Of a stretch of DNA of 64,000 nt, positions 22,301 to 29,513 are shown one piece after another. The stretch is from Apostichopus japonicus (taxonomy: Eukaryota; Echinodermata; Holothuroidea; Aspidochirotida; Stichopodidae), in contig NC_092572.1 of assembly GCF_037975245.1 (NCBI RefSeq), positions 22,612,489 to 22,676,488 on the forward strand, written 5' to 3'. The notes beneath the pieces are model-generated. The model did no database searches and had not been told where the DNA came from. It saw only the letters and a list, made by a program, of their open reading frames with translations. Both the position numbers and the translations under genes were made by a program. How positions within the stretch are numbered: position 1 is the stretch's first letter; each line of letters starts with the position of its first letter.

Positions 22301-24302
22301 ATTTCTAGCCGGTCACTAGTTTAGCTATAAACTTCATATATATATATCTTAAATGTGGTATTATATTTGTCATATAAAGATGTATTTACCTTGCACATAG
22401 ATAGATACTGTCTTATCAAATGGATTTCCGTTGTTGTCTAGATATCTAACAAAGTATGATCCTTCGTGCTCAACTTGAAGTTCATTTATTACCATCGCTC
22501 CTTCATCTGTAATATCATACCCTTCTTCATTAATTGTCTTTGAACCACCGTCAATGCGTAGTATTAATTGTCCATTGTCTACGTCTGTACCACGGTACCA
22601 GAAAAGCGCGAGGAACCCTACCGTAATGTCACATTGTACTTCTAATCGACTTCCACGTTCACTATAAATTGTTTCTCCCTGGCAAGTGTCTGATACAGAC
22701 TCGGCAAAACCTGTATAGAGAAAACACAGAAGAACACGTGTATACATTGTCTATGCAAGGCATTATATGCATTTTGTACAATAAAAAGAGACAGATATAC
22801 GATAGAAATTCAAGTTATTCTTATTTACTGCTTATTTTTGTTTGATTTAGTCAATGCTGACATTCGTAAGTTGTGAGACTAGTCTTGTTGTCTAATGACA
22901 GTATTTAGAATGATTGATGGATGGATGGATGGATGGATGGATGGATGGATGGATGGATGGATGGATGGATGGATGGATGGATGGATGGATGGATGGATGG
23001 ATGGATGGATGGATGGATGGATGGATGGATGGATGGATGGATGGATGGATGGATGGATGGATGGATGGATGGATGGATGGATGGATGGATGGATGGATGG
23101 ATGGATGGATGGATGGATGGATGGATGGATGGATGGATGGATGGATGGATGGATGGATGGATGGATGGATGGATGGATGGATGGATGGATGGATGGATGG
23201 ATGGATGGATGGATGGATGGATGGATGGATGGATGGATGGATGGATGGATGGATGGATGGATGGATGGATGGATGGATGGATGGATGGATGGATGGATGG
23301 ATGGATGGATGGATGGATGGATGGATGGATGGATGGATGGATGGATGGATGGATGGATGGATGGATGGATGGATGGATGGATGGATGGATGGATGGATGG
23401 ATGGATGGATGGATGGATGGATGGATGGATGGATGGATGGATGGATGGATGGATGGATGGATGGATGGATGGATGGATGGATGGATGGATGGATGGATGG
23501 ATGGATGGATGGATGGATGGATGGATGGATGGATGGATGGATGGATGGATGGATGGATGGATGGATGGATGGATGGATGGATGGATGGATGGATGGATGG
23601 ATGGATGGATGGATGGATGGATGGATGGATGGATGGATGGATGGATGGATGGATGGATAAATAGATTGGAACATTGTAATGGTTTCCTTTAAAGCCCTTT
23701 CTATTTGAGATCTTTGAAGGAAATCAAAACACTCGAAGACTCGAAATACTTTTACGATAACGCCGGTAGTCCAGGCACAGTTATATACATGAAAAAAGCA
23801 AACACTAGTCTCGTAAGATGATTGGCGATAACGTTGAATCGCCAATGTTGCTTTTAATGTATGATTTTGCCCCTTCAGTATGATGTATTGTGCTTGTGAG
23901 AGCTGTCATTGTTGGTCAACCGTTCATTCATATCTTTTTTATTTATTTATTTTTACATTTTTACATTTACCATGTTATTTACTCTAGTATTAATTAACTA
24001 AATCTCCCATTTTGATGTAGAGATAGTTAGATGATATAGCATACCTTTCATGTTTTTCAAGGGTATTATTTGCGCTGACATTACGCTTTAAATGTGTTCT
24101 CTATCCAGCGCCATCATCACTATCAAGCACTATATAAGGTACGTTTGTTCCAACTACACGACTCATGTATTCCTGGCCACCTTTATACGTAAGGAATGGT
24201 AGTAACATATGGAAGGTCAATGTAAGTGTTAAGTGTTAGTTTATACTTACCAACAGTTAAGATGGTGATGACCAGTGCCAGGAAACATGTACATGACGCC
24301 AT
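4251..24302 (-). CDS. Ig-superfamily transmembrane receptor with microexon-encoded cytoplasmic tail (37-exon model)
   Basis: Assembled by reading GT/AG sites and frame on the minus strand. Exons 1-6 (24251-24302, 22390-22710, 21583-22218, 20882-21223, 20215-20334, 19727-19809) encode signal peptide, four Ig-like domains, a transmembrane helix and the first cytoplasmic segment. Junctions 1-5 are all phase 1, the usual phase for Ig-domain exons; exon 6 converts phase 1 to phase 0. Exons 7-37 (19181 down to 4251) all start in phase 0 and stay open. Total coding length is 3354 bp, about 1117 residues: signal 1-20, Ig region to about 450, membrane 465-485, tail 486-1117. Extracellular ligand binding is inferred from architecture. 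The tail matches no domain I know. The model is one continuous reading of all exons; real transcripts may skip many. It could also be two genes, with the tail exons belonging to a separate unit, but frame continuity from exon 6 onward and the absence of any other start argue against this. Confidence 0.8.
4968..5009 (-). CDS. Tail microexon 36 (42 bp)
   Basis: Encodes [14 protein letters not shown], helical and charged. Acceptor TTGCAG, donor GTAAGT. Confidence 0.75.
5325..5369 (-). CDS. Tail microexon 35 (45 bp)
   Basis: Encodes [15 protein letters not shown]. Acceptor TTATCCCAG, donor GTGAGT. Confidence 0.75.
6294..6347 (-). CDS. Tail microexon 34 (54 bp)
   Basis: Encodes [18 protein letters not shown]. 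Acceptor TTCTTTTAG, donor GTAAAG. Confidence 0.7.
6733..6759 (-). CDS. Candidate 27-bp tail microexon
   Basis: CTGTAG acceptor and GTAAAT donor enclose QMSFVNKII, phase 0-0 and open. The pyrimidine tract is poor, so this is a candidate only and is not counted in the 37-exon model. Confidence 0.3.
6876..6929 (-). CDS. Tail microexon 33 (54 bp)
   Basis: Encodes [18 protein letters not shown]. Acceptor ATCTTCAG, donor GTGAGA. Confidence 0.75.
7192..7227 (-). CDS. Tail microexon 32 (36 bp)
   Basis: Encodes [12 protein letters not shown], the shortest exon in the main model. Acceptor TTCTACAG, donor GTAAGA. Confidence 0.65.
7586..7792 (-). CDS. Tail exon 31 (207 bp): Lys/Arg/Glu repeat helix
   Basis: The only large tail exon: 69 residues built on KEKKREE-type repeats and ending [15 protein letters not shown]. 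Such i/i+4 charge patterning is typical of coiled coils or of ER/K single alpha-helices that act as rigid spacers. At about residues 948-1016 it sits late in the tail. Acceptor GAACAG, donor GTAAAT, phase 0-0. The DNA is an almost pure purine tract (GAGGAGAAAGAGAAGAAGAG on the coding strand), which could expand by slippage and act as a splicing enhancer. Confidence 0.75.
7985..8044 (-). CDS. Tail microexon 30 (60 bp)
   Basis: Encodes [20 protein letters not shown]. Acceptor TTAACAG, donor GTAAAT. A second CAG eight bases inside the exon would shift frame to a stop, so the outer acceptor is used. Confidence 0.75.
8139..8192 (-). CDS. Tail microexon 29 (54 bp)
   Basis: Encodes [18 protein letters not shown]. 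Acceptor TTCTACAG, donor GTATGT. Confidence 0.8.
8365..8421 (-). CDS. Tail microexon 28 (57 bp)
   Basis: Encodes [19 protein letters not shown]. Acceptor TTGACAG, donor GTTAGT. Confidence 0.75.
8641..8694 (-). CDS. Tail microexon 27 (54 bp)
   Basis: Encodes [18 protein letters not shown]. Acceptor CATGCAG, donor GTAAGT. Confidence 0.8.
8943..8996 (-). CDS. Tail microexon 26 (54 bp)
   Basis: Encodes [18 protein letters not shown]. Acceptor AACCAG, donor GTGAGT. Confidence 0.8.
9163..9204 (-). CDS. Tail microexon 25 (42 bp)
   Basis: Encodes [14 protein letters not shown]. Acceptor TTCCACAG, donor GTACTT (weak). Confidence 0.7.
9640..10050 (-). mobile_element. Fragment of a mobile element also present at 29880-30180
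   Basis: The poly-G block, the aaaattcgggc segment and the cggcaaatgattgtatgtaa segment recur in inverse orientation at 29880-30180 (tacatcgcatgccaataaca, atcatttgccgtgttataac). It lies in the intron between tail exons 24 and 25. No coding capacity. Confidence 0.55.
10157..10210 (-). CDS. Tail microexon 24 (54 bp)
   Basis: Encodes [18 protein letters not shown], strongly amphipathic. Acceptor CTACAG, donor GTAAGT. The intron from exon 23 is 86 bp. Confidence 0.8.
10297..10359 (-). CDS. Tail microexon 23 (63 bp)
   Basis: Encodes 21 residues, [12 protein letters not shown] then KFDKDALNK; highly charged. Acceptor TTAACAG, donor GTAAAC. The 1.4-kb intron before it shows no further convincing exon. 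Confidence 0.75.
11795..11845 (-). CDS. Tail microexon 22 (51 bp)
   Basis: Encodes [17 protein letters not shown]. Acceptor TTTTCCAG, donor GTAAAG. Confidence 0.75.
11971..12036 (-). CDS. Tail microexon 21 (66 bp)
   Basis: Encodes 22 residues beginning [10 protein letters not shown] and ending FKSVWENLM. Acceptor CCACAG, donor GTAAGT. Confidence 0.8.
12234..12281 (-). CDS. Tail microexon 20 (48 bp)
   Basis: Encodes [16 protein letters not shown]; Tyr- and Gln-rich. Acceptor ATTTTTAG, donor GTAAGT. Confidence 0.75.
12548..12587 (-). pseudogene. Possible out-of-frame (poison or decayed) tail microexon between 19 and 20
   Basis: A TTTCAGCAG acceptor and a GTATGT donor enclose 40 or 37 bp. Read back from the donor in phase 0 it gives [13 protein letters not shown], which resembles the end of exon 21 ([14 protein letters not shown]). 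But both available AGs leave it one base out of frame, and phase-0 entry gives a TAA after six codons. Either the exon has decayed, or its inclusion triggers termination. It is left out of the main model. Confidence 0.45.
12680..12733 (-). CDS. Tail microexon 19 (54 bp)
   Basis: Encodes [18 protein letters not shown]. Acceptor CCTCAG, donor GTGAGT. Confidence 0.8.
12955..12993 (-). CDS. Tail microexon 18 (39 bp)
   Basis: Encodes [13 protein letters not shown]. Acceptor CATTCCTAG, donor GTAAGA. A CAG four bases further in would break frame and hit a stop, so the TAG acceptor is chosen. Confidence 0.65.
13140..13193 (-). CDS. Tail microexon 17 (54 bp)
   Basis: Encodes [18 protein letters not shown]. 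Acceptor TTTTTGCAG, donor GTAAGT. Confidence 0.8.
13446..13499 (-). CDS. Tail microexon 16 (54 bp)
   Basis: Encodes [18 protein letters not shown]. Acceptor GGCAG, donor GTGAGT. Separated from exon 15 by the 1.6-kb intron holding the 123-bp satellite. Confidence 0.8.
13840..14880 (+). repeat. 123-bp higher-order satellite in a tail intron
   Basis: About eight copies of a 123-bp unit. Each holds three approximately 25-bp subunits of the acatgcagatgttatatcat type plus a spacer with tactttgtacagacttagac. Central copies are nearly identical and outer copies diverge, a sign of recent unequal exchange. It lies between tail exons 15 and 16. Confidence 0.9.
15015..15140 (-). repeat. Repeated splice-donor-like units after tail exon 15
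   Basis: The exon 15 donor context ATC|GTAAGTATGA and its flank recur about four times downstream, roughly every 35-55 bp, some with intact GTAAGT. No decoy keeps an open frame from the exon. Confidence 0.6.
15138..15191 (-). CDS. Tail microexon 15 (54 bp), contains an ITIM-consensus LRYVEL
   Basis: Encodes [24 protein letters not shown] fits the ITIM consensus [SIVL]xYxx[IVL]. Acceptor CTTCAG, donor GTAAGT. The donor motif with its flank is repeated several times just downstream (15020-15140). Confidence 0.8.
15563..15616 (-). CDS. Tail microexon 14 (54 bp), contains YITL
   Basis: Encodes [18 protein letters not shown]. Acceptor CAACAG, donor GTAAGT. The tyrosine sits in a YxxL context (NYITL). 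Confidence 0.8.
15829..15876 (-). CDS. Tail microexon 13 (48 bp)
   Basis: Encodes [16 protein letters not shown]. Acceptor GCGTAG, donor GTAAGT. The intron between exons 12 and 13 is only 88 bp. Confidence 0.8.
15965..16018 (-). CDS. Tail microexon 12 (54 bp)
   Basis: Encodes [18 protein letters not shown], an amphipathic-looking segment. Strong pyrimidine tract plus CACAG acceptor; GTAAGT donor. Confidence 0.8.
16431..16490 (-). CDS. Tail microexon 11 (60 bp)
   Basis: Encodes [20 protein letters not shown]. Acceptor CAACAG, donor GTCAGT (unusual at +3). Phase 0-0. Confidence 0.75.
16954..17007 (-). CDS. Tail microexon 10 (54 bp), open into the following intron
   Basis: Encodes [18 protein letters not shown]. 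Acceptor CTTTCAG, donor GTAAGC. If the donor is skipped, the frame stays open for 46 further codons, including [18 protein letters not shown], to a TAA at 16813. That retained-intron form would be a truncated tail; whether it is used is unknown. Confidence 0.75.
17420..17755. mobile_element. Foldback (MITE-like) element 1
   Basis: Long inverted arms: cacagagattacagtaacta on the left pair with tagtaactgtgttctctgtg on the right, and further in ggatcgtgct pairs with agcacgatcc. No coding. The right border reads tatcgggtgctc, the same as foldback element 2 at 49873-50265, so they are probably one family. It lies in the intron between tail exons 9 and 10. Confidence 0.8.
17844..17897 (-). CDS. Tail microexon 9 (54 bp)
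   Basis: Encodes [18 protein letters not shown]. Acceptor TTTCAG, donor GTAGGA. Lies just downstream (in transcription, upstream) of the foldback element at 17420-17755. Confidence 0.75.
18587..18643 (-). CDS. Tail microexon 8 (57 bp)
   Basis: Encodes [19 protein letters not shown]. Acceptor CTTCTAG, donor GTAATT. Phase 0-0, Glu/Thr/Ser-rich. Confidence 0.75.
19134..19181 (-). CDS. Tail microexon 7 (48 bp)
   Basis: Encodes [16 protein letters not shown] between a TTTTTCCAG acceptor and a GTAAGT donor. First fully symmetric phase 0-0 tail exon. Confidence 0.8.
19727..19809 (-). CDS. Receptor exon 6: first cytoplasmic segment, phase 1 to phase 0
   Basis: An 83-bp exon entered at TTTCAG. It encodes [20 protein letters not shown] followed by eight more residues ending ISKT. 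The donor GTTAAT is weak. If it is not used, the frame runs only three more codons (VNH) to a TAA. So splicing here could switch between a short-tailed receptor of about 521 residues and the long microexon tail; this switch is inference. It is the only tail exon whose length is not a multiple of three. Confidence 0.75.
20215..20334 (-). CDS. Receptor exon 5: juxtamembrane and transmembrane segment
   Basis: A 120-bp phase 1-1 exon entered from TTTCAG and left at GTGAGT. It encodes a short Gly/Ser-rich stalk ([13 protein letters not shown]), then the hydrophobic run [20 protein letters not shown], then YWKREY. The basic residues after the helix follow the positive-inside rule, which puts everything downstream in the cytoplasm. 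Confidence 0.85.
20882..21223 (-). CDS. Receptor exon 4: Ig-like domain 4, membrane-proximal
   Basis: A 342-bp phase 1-1 exon. It carries six cysteines, including GSLEC and SIEC as the likely core pair, separated by about 60 residues. There is no clear core Trp after the first Cys (it reads [12 protein letters not shown]), so it is a divergent C2-like domain or an Ig-like stalk. It ends [11 protein letters not shown] at a GTGAGG donor. The donor neighbourhood is duplicated about 60 bp downstream in the intron. Confidence 0.75.
21583..22218 (-). CDS. Receptor exon 3: Ig-like domains 2 and 3 in one exon
   Basis: A 636-bp phase 1-1 exon holding two Ig units without an intron between them. The first has TLLC, ITW and YFTC as core Cys-Trp-Cys with several N-glycosylation sequons (NITW, NNT, NIT). 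The second is V-like: [17 protein letters not shown], and DEGHYMC, plus two extra cysteines in SCLDTDRC that may form a second disulphide. The open stretch starts upstream of the first in-frame Met because it is entered from an acceptor at 22219-22220. A diverged copy of the second domain lies at 24849-24940 on the other strand. Confidence 0.85.
22390..22710 (-). CDS. Receptor exon 2: Ig-like domain 1 (V-like, second core Cys missing)
   Basis: A 321-bp phase 1-1 exon. It shows the V-set landmarks LEVQC, the core Trp in LFWYRG, and the E-strand-to-F-strand stretch HEGSYFVRY. In a standard Ig fold the last motif reads D/E-x-G-x-Y-x-C; here the Cys position is Val, so the usual intradomain disulphide cannot form. 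An extra Cys occurs near the N-terminus (DTCQG) and could substitute. The acceptor is a good pyrimidine tract plus CAG, and the donor is GTAAAT. Confidence 0.85.
22915..23658 (+). repeat. Giant pure (GGAT)n microsatellite
   Basis: About 745 bp of uninterrupted GGAT tetranucleotide (about 186 copies) in intron 1 of the microexon receptor. It stays open in several frames on both strands purely because of its composition and is not coding. Confidence 0.97.
24251..24302 (-). CDS. Receptor exon 1: start codon and signal peptide
   Basis: Encodes [17 protein letters not shown] and ends in phase 1 at a GTAAGT donor. Spliced to exon 2 the sequence continues G-FAES, giving a typical hydrophobic signal peptide with cleavage probably near the SES/VSD region. 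The ATG at 24302 is followed directly by this hydrophobic run, which supports the start. Intron 1 is about 1.54 kb and contains the giant GGAT microsatellite. Confidence 0.85.
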
Positions 24303-24848
24303 GGTGTGATTTCAATTACTCTTCGTGATTAAACTATATCTTCTCTATCTATGCTGTTTCAATCATCGCATCTGAATAACTGAAAGAAATTCAAGCTGTA
24401 AAAAATGAAAAAGCATATATTTTGAATCGTCCTTGGTTCTTTAATCAGATATGTTCTTTCAAAGCAGCCTTTCCAATATTTGTTTACAGCTGATGGTGCT
24501 TGGGTAATCCCCCCTCTTCTTCCCAGCCCCCTTTTGCGCTCGCCATTGCTAAGAGTATACATTCCGTTTTTATTGGTGTATTTAGGGGCACGATGGAGCT
24601 CGTTTAGCCCGCAATTATTACCATTTTCTTGAAGTGATAGGGACAGTGGTGTAACATATAGAGCACATTATATTTTTTAATTAACCAAATAAAAAGAGAA
24701 CACATCGTAATGTTTACGATAATACATTCAGAAACTAGATAGAATACCTATAGCATTTCATAATCGGGTGATCAAAAACCTTACAGTTTTCTCACAAGTT
24801 ATTCACAAGTTATTCTGCAAATAAGGCGAATTATTATCATTTCTTTTT

Positions 24849-24940
24849 AATTTGCTGTGGAGAAAACACCCAGGTTATGAAGGAGGTTCGTGTTCGGATA
24901 CTGATAGATGTGAAGCACGGAAAGATGGGACGCTCATTTT
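24849..24940 (+). pseudogene. Relic of an Ig domain related to receptor exon 3
   Basis: Read on the plus strand it gives NLLWRKHPGYEGGSCSDT then DRCEARKDGTLIF. This matches [28 protein letters not shown] of receptor exon 3 almost position for position. The flanks do not continue as a clean Ig exon, so it is a broken copy. It lies about 550 bp upstream of the receptor start, in the opposite orientation. Confidence 0.75.
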
Positions 24941-25362
24941 CTATGTAGTTTCATACAGTTTTAATAATTAAAACCGTTGCTCCCTTAGCTCGCCGAGTCT
25001 GTGTGCAATATTATCTGCTAACCCGAGCTGCAAATTCATGTCTTTGAACTTACAACCCTAACCAACCACAACCCTATCTACCCTGCCCTCCCCCTCCATA
25101 CATTCCTGACCCTGACTTCCATAAAGATTTTCCAGTGAGTTGCTATCAAAACTTTACGACGTTCTTTTAGTTCATCTGAGTAGAAGTGTTTCACATGAGG
25201 TGAAATTTTACTTGGTTTTTCGAGCATACGTCTTTTTATAGCAATCCGTATCTTTGGCATTTTTGTTTCCCTAAAGAATGTGGGTCTTTTATACCAATCT
25301 TGCCAGATTATGAGGAAGACTGTGGATTTCAAAGACAGCAATGCCTAAAACACGGATCGCAG

Positions 25363-25791
25363 TCGGTTATGGCAAGCCATGTGGGACAAACACCGCATAA
25401 TATATCCGCGTATTAATTCGAATATATACGCGTATTAATTCGAATATTATATGTGTTGTACATGTGTAAAGTTTCGCTTCATGAAGCGATCTCGCGAGCC
25501 CGCCAAAACATTTTTCGTTGGTATATGTACACAGCAAGAGTGGAAATGTGTTTTCGTGTATATTCCAATTAATCCGTGCATATATTGGATTTAATCCCCA
25601 TATGTATTCTATTTAATACGTGTATATATTCGAATTAATACGTGTATATATTCGAATTAATACGTGGATATATTTGGGCCAAATGATTGGCTAATAATAT
25701 ATACGCGTATATATTCCAATTTATACGCGTATAAATTACGATTACGCTGATATAGTATGCAGTGTTTGTCCCACATGGCTTGCCATAGTCG
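25363..25791. mobile_element. Foldback (MITE-like) element with TATGGCAAGCCATGTGGGAC ends
   Basis: Left arm ttatggcaagccatgtggga at 25363 and right arm gtcccacatggcttgccata ending at about 25790 are inverted copies, about 35 bp with few mismatches. gtcgg flanks both sides as a possible target duplication. The interior holds repeated acgcgtattaattcgaata motifs. Confidence 0.75.
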
Positions 25792-25799
25792 GTAAGTAG

Positions 25800-28700
25800 A
25801 TTCGTCCAACATGGTAACATGCAGACGCGATGTACTCAAAGGGGAGGTTTCGTTGGTATAAATCCTTTGGCCAGCGACGGAAGACCATCATATATCAGAA
25901 AAGGTTGATATTACTATAAACTCATAGGGTCTGCACAGTTTGTCAATGTTAGACGAAAGCATTCAACCGGTAGAATAAAATTATCAAAGGAACATTAAAA
26001 CTGTACTTGGTACAACTAATAAACTAGTAACTAGTGATTATATTATAGAGTTAACATGTCCTTTCCATGTTAAAAACAAGTTATGTCTGATGCAGAAATT
26101 GGTAACCCCCTATATAATATAGTCCTTATACCTAAAGCAATGGTTAGTACCATTATGTTGATAGGGGTAACGTAATGTGAGCTTTAAATACAAACAAAAG
26201 TGGAAAAATATATGCATAATGAAAATAACTGCTTGGACAGCAGCAGACGATACAATGAAGGCACTGAATTGTTATGTATTCTGTATTAAAGTTCTCGGTC
26301 GACTTTTCAAAAATGTATATTACGCTTAACGTGTAGAACCCCTGTGCCAAATCTTGCGCGGCACAAGTAGGAACTCCTGCAATATTATATGCTTATTAAT
26401 CCGGAGTCGATGCATGCTAAATTCTTCAATTCTGCTCTCAATTCCTTTCGGAAGTTTAGTTTAGTTTAGCTTTGTTTTTGGTTTCCTGAAAGGGAAAACT
26501 TTATTGAGTCACGTCCTATAGCAAACTTGTGAGTAGCACCACGGATTGCAAAGTCAGCAGTGACTATAACGCAATGTCCGTTATTACTATTGCGGTTAGT
26601 CTGGTCAGATTCGTCCAATACGGCAGCGTACAGAAACGCTGTAGTCAAAGCCGAAGCCAAAGTGAACTAGAACGACTGTAGTTGTATACAGATACGTGTC
26701 ATTGTAGTGCACGGTGAAGGTGAAAGTTAAGTTAGTCTTGTTTATATTCAGGGGTCTTTGTTGCTGGAATCCCCTTTGAAGTTATTTCGGTCACGAAGAA
26801 GCCAGTCCGGCGTTTGGTCCTTTAACGTAGACCAAAGCTAGGCTATATTGTTTTAAAACAGTACTCTAGCTAGCATGCGCCTACAATATAAACGAAGAAG
26901 TGACTAAAATCATCAAAGAGTAACCTGAAAAACAGGCTGTCAATCACGAATCACGTCTGTTCCGGACATGACCGAGAATACACATAGTCCTGGACACTGA
27001 TTGGTCAAATTGAACAACATGTTAACGTTACTGTATCCTCAGCTGCTACATTGCAAAATTGTACGAACATACGTTAGTTTGCACCGTAGGACTAATGCAT
27101 TATTAATCTAAGGAATAAAATGCACATTTCTAGTCTATATCATTGCACCATGGAGTTAGAAGACTCCATGATTGCATAATGTAACTCCTCGGTCTATTAA
27201 AAACTGCTTAGTCGATTCCTGGCACTGGTTGATCATCCAAAACACGTAATATAGGCTATGCAAAACATGGGCAACCATGTACGTACATTAATAAACGTTA
27301 CAAATGCCTGTATTGCAAGAGCTGAATTAGAACGCCGAGTCGTGGCGGATAAATAAGATTAAAATTTGTTGCTTGCAACTTTTTTGCAGGAAGTTGTTAA
27401 CTCAAATGCCGCGATCAAATGTTATCTGTCTTGTTCAATTCGAGAATAACAAACCATAAGTAGAGAATTGTACGTATTGTTTTGAAGATGTATGCTATAT
27501 TCAAGGAAACTATTATATTTACATGTGCATAATTAACTGTCCGCCGCAAAAATTCTTTGCAAATCTGGGCCTGGACTTTTACTTGCGTAGCTGACCTGTG
27601 AATTTGAGATTGCTATGAAGTGTGTATGTTCAGCTGGGAATCACAGGCCAGCCATGTAGATGATTGAGCGGGCTAGTAATCACGATAATGAAGCGCATGC
27701 GCACATAATAGCGAATCAGGCCACACATTCGGAGTCCATGTATACTTAGTTCTTCAATACCGTCATTATTACCTTTACTGTAGTTTTGAATTATTTATTC
27801 TTGCTCATTTTAGACGTTTCAAAATAGTGATGGGCTCTCCAAGACCTTTTCTTGTTAAGACCCTAATATGAACAGCCTATAGGGAACCTTTCTTTATTTT
27901 CCCGTATCTATTTGCTGTACTGCCCAGAGAACGCCCGCGGCAACGCTTTAGATTGATTTGTATCGGACAGATCCTAGGGCATGTAAAATAAAGTGGGCAA
28001 GCACATTCGTGGCCGGTACGCCGAAACTGACTCTGGGGCATGTACAGTTTGCACTCGAGAAAAATACTATTACAAACGACTTGGTCAATACCATCCAAGA
28101 CCTAGTGACGTGTATATTGCACAGTGAAGTAATATGTCAAGTTATAGTTGATAAAATGGAATATGTACCAGATGAGCTATATAGGACAATCGGTTAATGA
28201 TGGAGTAAGTTACTGTGACCTTATGTGGTAGCAAACTGTAGCGTAACATAAGTTGCTACCTACTGTACCATAATATGTTTGCTGTTCTTTGACTGCTACA
28301 GTCCCTTATACTGTGGAGACTTGTAGACTGAAGTCACCCTGGAACCTTCGTCAGTATTATTTGGCAGTGGAATGAATAGTTGCATAGTCCTAATTCAAAC
28401 TAAACAATACTCTGGTCTGAGTCAAACTATATTGGTACAACAGTGTGTGCCTATAGTTTATCATATATAGTTCACACACAACCAGTATTCATGTGCAGTA
28501 GAGCGGCGAATAGAGTACAGGTCGATGTGTGCTCAATAGATGTAAAGTCTGTAAAGTGTGTAAAGATATGTAAAGTATGTAAACTAGATAGGCCTATGTA
28601 AAGATAATATGGTCATATTGTGAGAAAAACAATAGTTAGAGCGTAGCACTAGGTCTTTGGAGATATAGGGCATTACATTGGTTAAGATATAAGTATAGGC

Positions 28701-29250
28701 ATACTGAGTGAAACGATGATCGCATTCCATTAGGCCCAAACACAAGTTACTCAAGGTACGTTGTTGTTTGGCACTTAATAACTGCTAACAATGAGTAACA
28801 ATAGACAACTGCAATGTGCGTAAAATACTCTCATACTTAGCCATACATAACTTGAACTTTGAACCCGCCATGTTTCAAAACGAAAGAAAAATATGTTGTC
28901 TGATAAACGCTACGAGCAGGTGGTGTATTCCAAGATAAGCGTATAGGAGAATTAAGTCCAAAGTTTAAAAAAGATTCTTGTTAACGAAAAAGGTGTCTGA
29001 AGTAATAGGGCATGATGTAATAATCGTTGCGTTGGAAGCGTGCAAACCATGCAAGCAACCAGTTATGACAACTGGCTCGGCTCAAATGGAATGTTGAGGA
29101 ACTCTTAATATAATAATAAATATCCTTATGAGTTGAAGCCTTCGTCAGTTCGTCAATGTAAAATGTACGGTAGCCTAAAGAATTTTCACAATATACTGAA
29201 ATTCTTAACAATCTGTTTTGATCCTCTTCTCAACTCAGCTGGCCTACTCC
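25800..29250. other. No gene recognised
   Basis: About 3.4 kb between the foldback element and a tandem repeat. Short open frames exist (such as 27958-28197) but none has recognisable domains, a signal peptide or supporting splice structure. Confidence 0.4.
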
Positions 29251-29513
29251 TGACCGTCAGGTTACTGACGTTGTATAACATAATCCTACTGGTTCACTTA
29301 GTGTATACCATTATTTTACCAATTTGCTTTACTAAATAACTCATTACCGTTCAGTCACTGATAGACCAAGTACGGTAGGCTACTTAATGAGCCTACTGGT
29401 TCACTAAGTTTTAATTATTTTACCAATTTGCTTTACTAAATGACTCCTTACTGTTCAGTCACTGATAGACCAAGTACGGGAGGCTACATAATGTGCCTAC
29501 TCGTTCACTTAGT

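Noticed and set aside
22892-23845. Long open frames encoding WMDG or IHPS repeats
   Set aside because: They are the GGAT microsatellite read in several frames on both strands; all frames are open because the unit contains no stop.
27958-28197. 79-codon open frame
   Set aside because: No recognisable motif and no splice or promoter evidence; length is compatible with chance.
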